Assembly (NCBI RefSeq): GCF_003473485.1
Contig: NC_053044.1
Span: 25,107,591-25,171,590 of the forward strand
Reading direction: 5' to 3'
Source: Medicago truncatula
Lineage: Eukaryota; Streptophyta; Magnoliopsida; Fabales; Fabaceae
Length of the DNA: 64,000 nucleotides
Notes under the pieces: model-generated
Told to the model about the DNA's origin: nothing
Databases searched by the model: none
What the model saw: the letters and a program-made list of their open reading frames with translations, nothing else
Translations under genes and position numbers: made by a program
Shown here: in pieces, positions 59,136 through 64,000 of the stretch
Numbering within the stretch: position 1 is the first letter of the stretch
How the letters are laid out: every line of letters begins with the position of its first letter

Positions 59136-60377
59136 TGAGACCTCGGGAATCGGGATTAATAATTACATATGGGGGTGCTGCTAATTTCTGAAAGATTTGG
59201 TTTTTCATTCTCGCTCCTTTGTATTCCTTTCACTTATTGATTCCTGAAAGAGTGAATGATGAATAGATGGTTATTGCTAATGTTTTCAACCATAATTTAA
59301 ATGCTCCTAGTTGTTGTACCTTGATCTGAGTTTTTGCAATGTGTATAGTTGCACTCATTGTTATGCAAATTGTGTGTTATAGGGTTGGTCTGTTTTACAG
59401 ATTTTATCTTTGGCAATTAAATAGTTGCATTGATATTGGAGGCATCAAATTGGTATGTGTTGATTGAACTTTTCTTATGAAATATCTCATTAATTGACTA
59501 ACTCCTCCATTTCATTGTTGTTAAACTCAATTAAGGACAATATATGTTTGTTTTGGTATTTGAATGGAAAAAACATGTGTTATTCTCAATGGAACTAGAG
59601 ACATACTTCCAGGTTAAGAATATTGGAATATTTGTCAAATGTAAAACCAAATATAATATAACTGTGTGGGTGAGTATTGCTTCTACCATCATGATTCATG
59701 CAGCAGGATTAAGTTGATATTAGAATCAACCCTTTCACCTATGGATAAATATTTAACTTTATACTGCACAGTAAAAAATACAACAAATGTAAAAGGAGGA
59801 AGAAAAACGATGCTTTAATTGTTTTCTGCTTCTTCTGTTTTCTTTCTAGTAAAACTTAGGATATGGCAATTTGCAAAATAATGCAATTGATAGCCAAATA
59901 TCTTTCTCTAACACAACTTTCTAACTTAAAAGGGATTCACACTACTCATCCATAGTATAACCTCTACCAGATGTGAAGAGATAATGTGAGAGATCTACCT
60001 GTCATCCATTCTGTAGTCCTTCTGTTGGTCAACTTGTCGCTTTGCTTGCTTATGGATTTCATGGTAATTTAGATGCTTTGCTGAATAGCATGTGTCTCCA
60101 ATGTTTCTGATGCATGAGATATAGAACAGTTCAAATTTAACATCATGGAGTGTTCATAGATTTATCTATAGATGTGTTGGACAGTATTACTATTAACATG
60201 TTATCTACAAATGACTAGATTTAGTGATAGTAGGCTGAGGCAAAAATTTAGTGATTCATATCTTTATCTATAGATGTGTTGAACGGTTCAAATTTTACAT
60301 TAGTCCCTGTTACTTCAGTGATACATTTGTGCAGCTTAGTTCATTTTACTACTATTTCATGACAATCAATATTTTTT
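59136..60377. other. array spacer, unit 3, first part
   Basis: No gene. It is homologous to 47180-47970 of unit 1 with an insertion of about 400 bp near 59770-60160. The homology breaks at GCAGCTTAGTTCATT, where a LINE follows. Confidence 0.6.
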
Positions 60378-62464
60378 AGAAACGGCTAAATTTATTCACT
60401 ACGAGTTTGTGCAAGAAACACACTAAAACTCGCGGGCATAAACAAACAGAATTACAGAGGGCTCAGACATAACAGTAACTCCAAACCAAACACTCAGGAA
60501 CACAGCGCAAAATGCGCAGGAACCACGGCAGTGAGAGGGAAAAACAAGAACATCAACAGACCAAAACAGCAGGAAAAAAAACCCTGCTCTGCACCAGTAC
60601 AAATAAATGAGGCTGCCATATACCATCCTGCACAAACCAGCACATGTCACCGCAATTTAACACGGCATACCCCAGCCTCAATCTTGTAGCTGCGAAAACT
60701 GCAGAGAAACCCGTCCGTTACTGTAAGAGACATGCTTTTGGATTCCAACACCACTCGTAGAACAAACACGTCGGCATCTTTAAACGGCTCAAGAACCATC
60801 TCCACGACATTACCTTCACTGCCTCCACCGTATCCTTCACCCCACAAACTGCATTTTTGAAAATAAGATCATTTCTCACCCTCCAAAGATTTCACACGAC
60901 GGCATGCCAAACCAACCGGAAGCCCTTGCGAATCCCATTATTACCCGCTGCCACATTCCAGACCTCCCACAGCACAAACAAATTTAACAGAAGCTCCATA
61001 TCAACCTCTATCCACCTTGACACCCCATTTCACACCTTCTTAGCAAAGGCACAATTAATGAACAAATGGATAGCCAACTCCAGATCCTCCTCGCACAAAA
61101 CACAATTAACCGAAACATCCAGAGGGAGGACATGTCTATTCCGTAAGTTTACTTTTGTTGGGATCCTATCATGCAACAACTTCCAAGAGAAAGCGACCAC
61201 TTTAGACGGAGCCGGGCTTTTCCAAATTTACGAAAACACCCTCCTTTGCTCTACCACAACCGAGCTTTCCTCTAACATCAACACCTCCAACTTCTTATAC
61301 ATTGATTTAACCGTAAAAACCCCTTTTTCCTCCAATCTCCACCGCCAAAAATCATCTTCTATAGAGGATCTAAAACTATCCAACTCCTCTAATAATTCAA
61401 CCAATAGCTCGTTCTCCCAAACAAAAAGTGGACGCCTCCAAACAAAGTTCCAATTGTTACCCGTTGTGTTAAAAAGCCCCACCTCTCTAACAGTCGCCTC
61501 CTTTTGATTTGAAAGCGAGAAAAGTCTAGGATATTTCACCTGGAAAAAAAACTCCCCCCTCCAAGCCACTTCCCAAAAACTCATGCTCTCACCATTTCCC
61601 ACTTTTCTAGAAATTTCGGAATTGAACCAATTTGAAACATCCAACCTCACCAAATTGCTCAACCACTTTGAGGCATTTGGCAGCAAATCATTAACGTCAC
61701 TCCCCAACAAACCGACACTAGAGTTTCCATACTTCTCCACCAATACATCCTTCCAAAGCACATTGCCCTCTTGAATTAATCTCCATCTCCACTTCGCAAG
61801 CAAACTCCAATTAACCACCCTCACATCCCTCACCCCCAAACCACCCTCCTCCTTTGGTTTGCAAACCACACTCCACTTCACTCAATTTATCTTTCTACCT
61901 CCATCTACTCCACCCCAAAGGAATTCTCTTTGGATTCTCACAATCTTTCGCCACACCTTTGAAGGCATCTTAAAAAAAGACAAATAAAAGATGGGGATAG
62001 CATTCAAAACCGAGTTTAGGAGGATAATTCTACCACCAAGACTAATGAACTTATTACCCCAATTATTCAATCTATGAATTAACAAGTCCACTAGCGGTTG
62101 CCAAGTAGTAGCTCTTCCGGGATTTCCATCCACCGGTAAGCCTAGGTATTTGAAAGGGAGGCAACCTTCACTACAATTCAAGAAATCACACACCATTTCC
62201 ATAAACTCCCTCTCCACATTCACCCATATCAAGCAACTTTTAAGGAAGTTTACCTTCAACCCGGATGCCACTTCAATACTCCTTAACAATGCTTTCAAAG
62301 TCCAAAGATTCTTGACCGAAGGCTTACCAAAACCAAGAGTATCATCGGGCATATTGAAGGTGAGATAGTCCCATCCCGTCCTCCCTAAACCGGAAACCAT
62401 CAAAAAGATTTTCACGCACCACATTCCGCATCAAACTACTAAAACCTTCCGCCACTATAAGGAA
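60378..62464 (-). mobile_element. 5'-truncated L1-type LINE (reverse transcriptase C-terminus and zf-RVT)
   Basis: On the minus strand the sequence runs from the RT catalytic box (LQYA.DDT, with one extra base near 62352) through GLKVNFLKSCLIWVN, FKYLGLPV, WQPLVDLLIHRLNNW and LLNSVLNAIPIFYLS. Then come KPKEEGGLGVRDVRVVNWSL and the zf-RVT region (LLHDRIPTKVNLRNRHVL, CVLCEEDLELAIHLFINC). A stop near 61880 (KIN*VKW) and a frameshift near 61230 add to the disruption. The element lacks its ORF1, endonuclease and most of the RT, as usual for 5'-truncated LINEs. It splits the spacer of array unit 3. I found no clear target duplication. Confidence 0.85.
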
Positions 62465-62595
62465 TATAACCAAAATTAAACACCTCTTGGTACAAAAAAT
62501 AAGTTAACTTGCAGGTCATAAAAATCAAAATAACGAATAAAAGATTCTTCTACATAATCTGACCTAAACATTAATATTTTAAAATCATAAGAGGT

Positions 62596-62852
62596 TGTCT
62601 TCAAATTAATTTAGCAACTCAACTATACTTTAGAGGGACATGGCTAGTGTATAGACCAAATTTGATTAACGATGTATTCTTAAAGCTTATCCAAAATTTA
62701 TAAAATTCCACTAAAGCAAATGTTCATTCTTCTAGTTTTTTGTGTGATTATTTGAAGTTAAGTTTTCAGCTCTGCAATTTTATATTTCTAAATATTTCAG
62801 ATGCTTTCTGATTTCCCTCTAAAGTATAGTTGAGTTGCTAAATTAATTGCCA
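62596..62852. repeat. inverted repeat beside the LINE
   Basis: GTTGTCTTCAAATTAATTTA ... CTCAACTATACTTTAGAGGG (62596-62640) is mirrored by CCCTCTAAAGTATAGTTGAG ... AATTAATTGCC (62815-62852). The second arm is the normal array spacer (as at 48155-48185), so the first arm is an inverted copy of about 40 bp. Confidence 0.7.
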
Positions 62853-63776
62853 AGAAATATCTTTCATGGTGTAATCAAGCTCTTGCATATGCTTTAAATT
62901 GAATCTTTGGTCAATTGAATCTTACTTTTAGATAGTACTTAAAAAGATGCTTTAAATTGTTTCTGTTCTAACTACTCCATCCATCCGGTCCTTATTATAA
63001 GAAAAAATTGACTTTTTAGGTTCATAGAATAATTAATGTATCTTAGTGTAGATATAGACTAGATACACCACTTACACAAGGAACCAAAAAAATCAATTGT
63101 TTCTTATCAATAAATTATGCATCAATAAATTTAAGAATGTGAAATCAGAAAAGATAAATTCAGAGCTTTTATACGCAATTGAATGTCAATTTATTAATTA
63201 GTTCGATTGGTAGGGCTCTAGCCAACTCTACTTCTTGAGTTGGATAATGTTGTGCTGACAATTGTTTTTCTTTTTGGTGTTAGTAACAGATTCTTCACTT
63301 GATGGAATAAAATTCCTATTATTTTTCCTTTATAGGTTTTGGTATTTGCCCTCCATAATTCTGTTTTATTTTTTTTCTTTAAAGTATTTCAGATTTATAT
63401 ATAAAAAAGTGTAAAGTGCAGATGACCACTTCTTATATTTAATTATTATTGTTTAGGTAAGTTTAAGTGGATGGATCTTTTACTTGTTTATCAAGTAATC
63501 AAAAGTTTGTTCATTATTTTGATTGTCTGGCACCAGTTATCCATTTGTTCGTAATGGAAGTTAACACATTTTACCGATGTCCATTTTTTGGATACAAGGC
63601 AATTGCCTTATTCCTTTCTTCATGATAGAAGTTGCCTTATTCCCCTGTTACTTCAAGCTTTACGGATTCCCATTTAGTATACAGAAGGAAATTGCGCAAA
63701 ATAATTCTCAAGAAAGAAAAAAAAAACTGTATTCTTGAATTCATATAGAGAAACACCAATAATCAGAGCTTGACTA
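62853..63776 (+). other. spacer and upstream region of the third NLR
   Basis: No gene is seen. It presumably holds the promoter of the NLR beginning at 63777. Confidence 0.45.
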
Positions 63777-64000
63777 ATGGCGGAAATGGCGGTGTCTTTA
63801 GTTGTTGACCAACTAGTTCCACTGTTAAGGGAAGAAGCTAAGCTGTTGAGAGGCGTTCATAACGAGTTCGCAGAGATTAAAGATGAACTTGAAAGCATTC
63901 AAGCATTCCTCAAGGATGCTGATAAAAGAGCAGCAGGAACTGAAGGAGACACCACCAGTGAAAGAGTCAAAATATGGGTGAAGCAACTTAGGGTGGCAGC
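63777..64000 (+). CDS. CC-NB-LRR gene, start only (array unit 3)
   Basis: ATG 63777 opens 74 codons to the window edge: MAEMAVSLVVDQLVPLLREE, then ELESIQAFLKDADKRAA and VKIWVKQLRVAA. This matches the first 74 residues of the intact NLR at 55297 with modest change, including the Rx-like CC opening. Whether the rest is intact cannot be told. The preceding small gene and spacer match unit 1, so this is the third unit of the array. Confidence 0.9.
   Translation, partial: MAEMAVSLVVDQLVPLLREEAKLLRGVHNEFAEIKDELESIQAFLKDADKRAAGTEGDTTSERVKIWVKQLRVA

Noticed and set aside
60857-61507. Plus-strand frame of 216 aa
   Set aside because: It is antisense to the LINE RT/zf-RVT region on the minus strand and has a low-complexity Ser/Thr content.

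Overview
This window is plant nuclear DNA, most likely from a papilionoid legume. The evidence is AT-rich intergenic sequence, short introns with GT/AG ends, a plastid rRNA insertion, many small TIR and tRNA-derived elements, RPM1-like CC-NB-LRR resistance genes, and a clear Arabidopsis-XYLT-type N-glycan xylosyltransferase. The legume assignment is inference from the general look of the repeats.

Layout. 1-2.3 kb: right end of a decayed Ty1/copia element. 3.4-7.9 kb (minus): a complete nine-exon GDPDL gene (713 aa). 8.0-15.7 kb: gene-poor, with a small MULE-like element holding a mudrA fragment, a plastid DNA insertion with 4.5S and 5S rRNA, two SINEs, a Stowaway-like relic and a 0.9 kb TIR element holding a Pro/Gln-rich captured fragment. 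15,702-29,960: a 14.3 kb Helitron, complete by sequence, all genes on the minus strand: an RPA70-like gene (548 aa), the Rep/helicase (1683 aa, six exons), then two B3-domain genes, then a hairpin and CTAG 3' end. 30.4-31.0 kb: a broken F-box/DUF295 gene. 31.1-37.5 kb: TIR elements, SINEs and simple repeats. 37.7-43.3 kb (plus): complete three-exon XYLT gene (509 aa). 43.3-46.9 kb: repeats.

46.5-64 kb: a tandem array whose unit is a small 80-aa membrane-protein gene followed by a CC-NB-LRR gene. Unit 1 has the small gene plus an NLR lacking its CC region and carrying an in-frame stop. Unit 2 has only a 3'-UTR-like scrap of the small gene plus an intact 918-aa NLR. Unit 3 has the small gene, a spacer split by a truncated LINE, and an NLR that runs off the window.

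Genes that act together: the RPA-like and Rep/helicase genes are the transposition set of the Helitron, and the B3 pair travels with them. The NLR array is an immune-receptor cluster. GDPDL (cell wall organisation) and XYLT (Golgi N-glycan processing) are independent host genes. All exon joins given were made by reading splice sites and checking that phases close; none is backed by transcripts.
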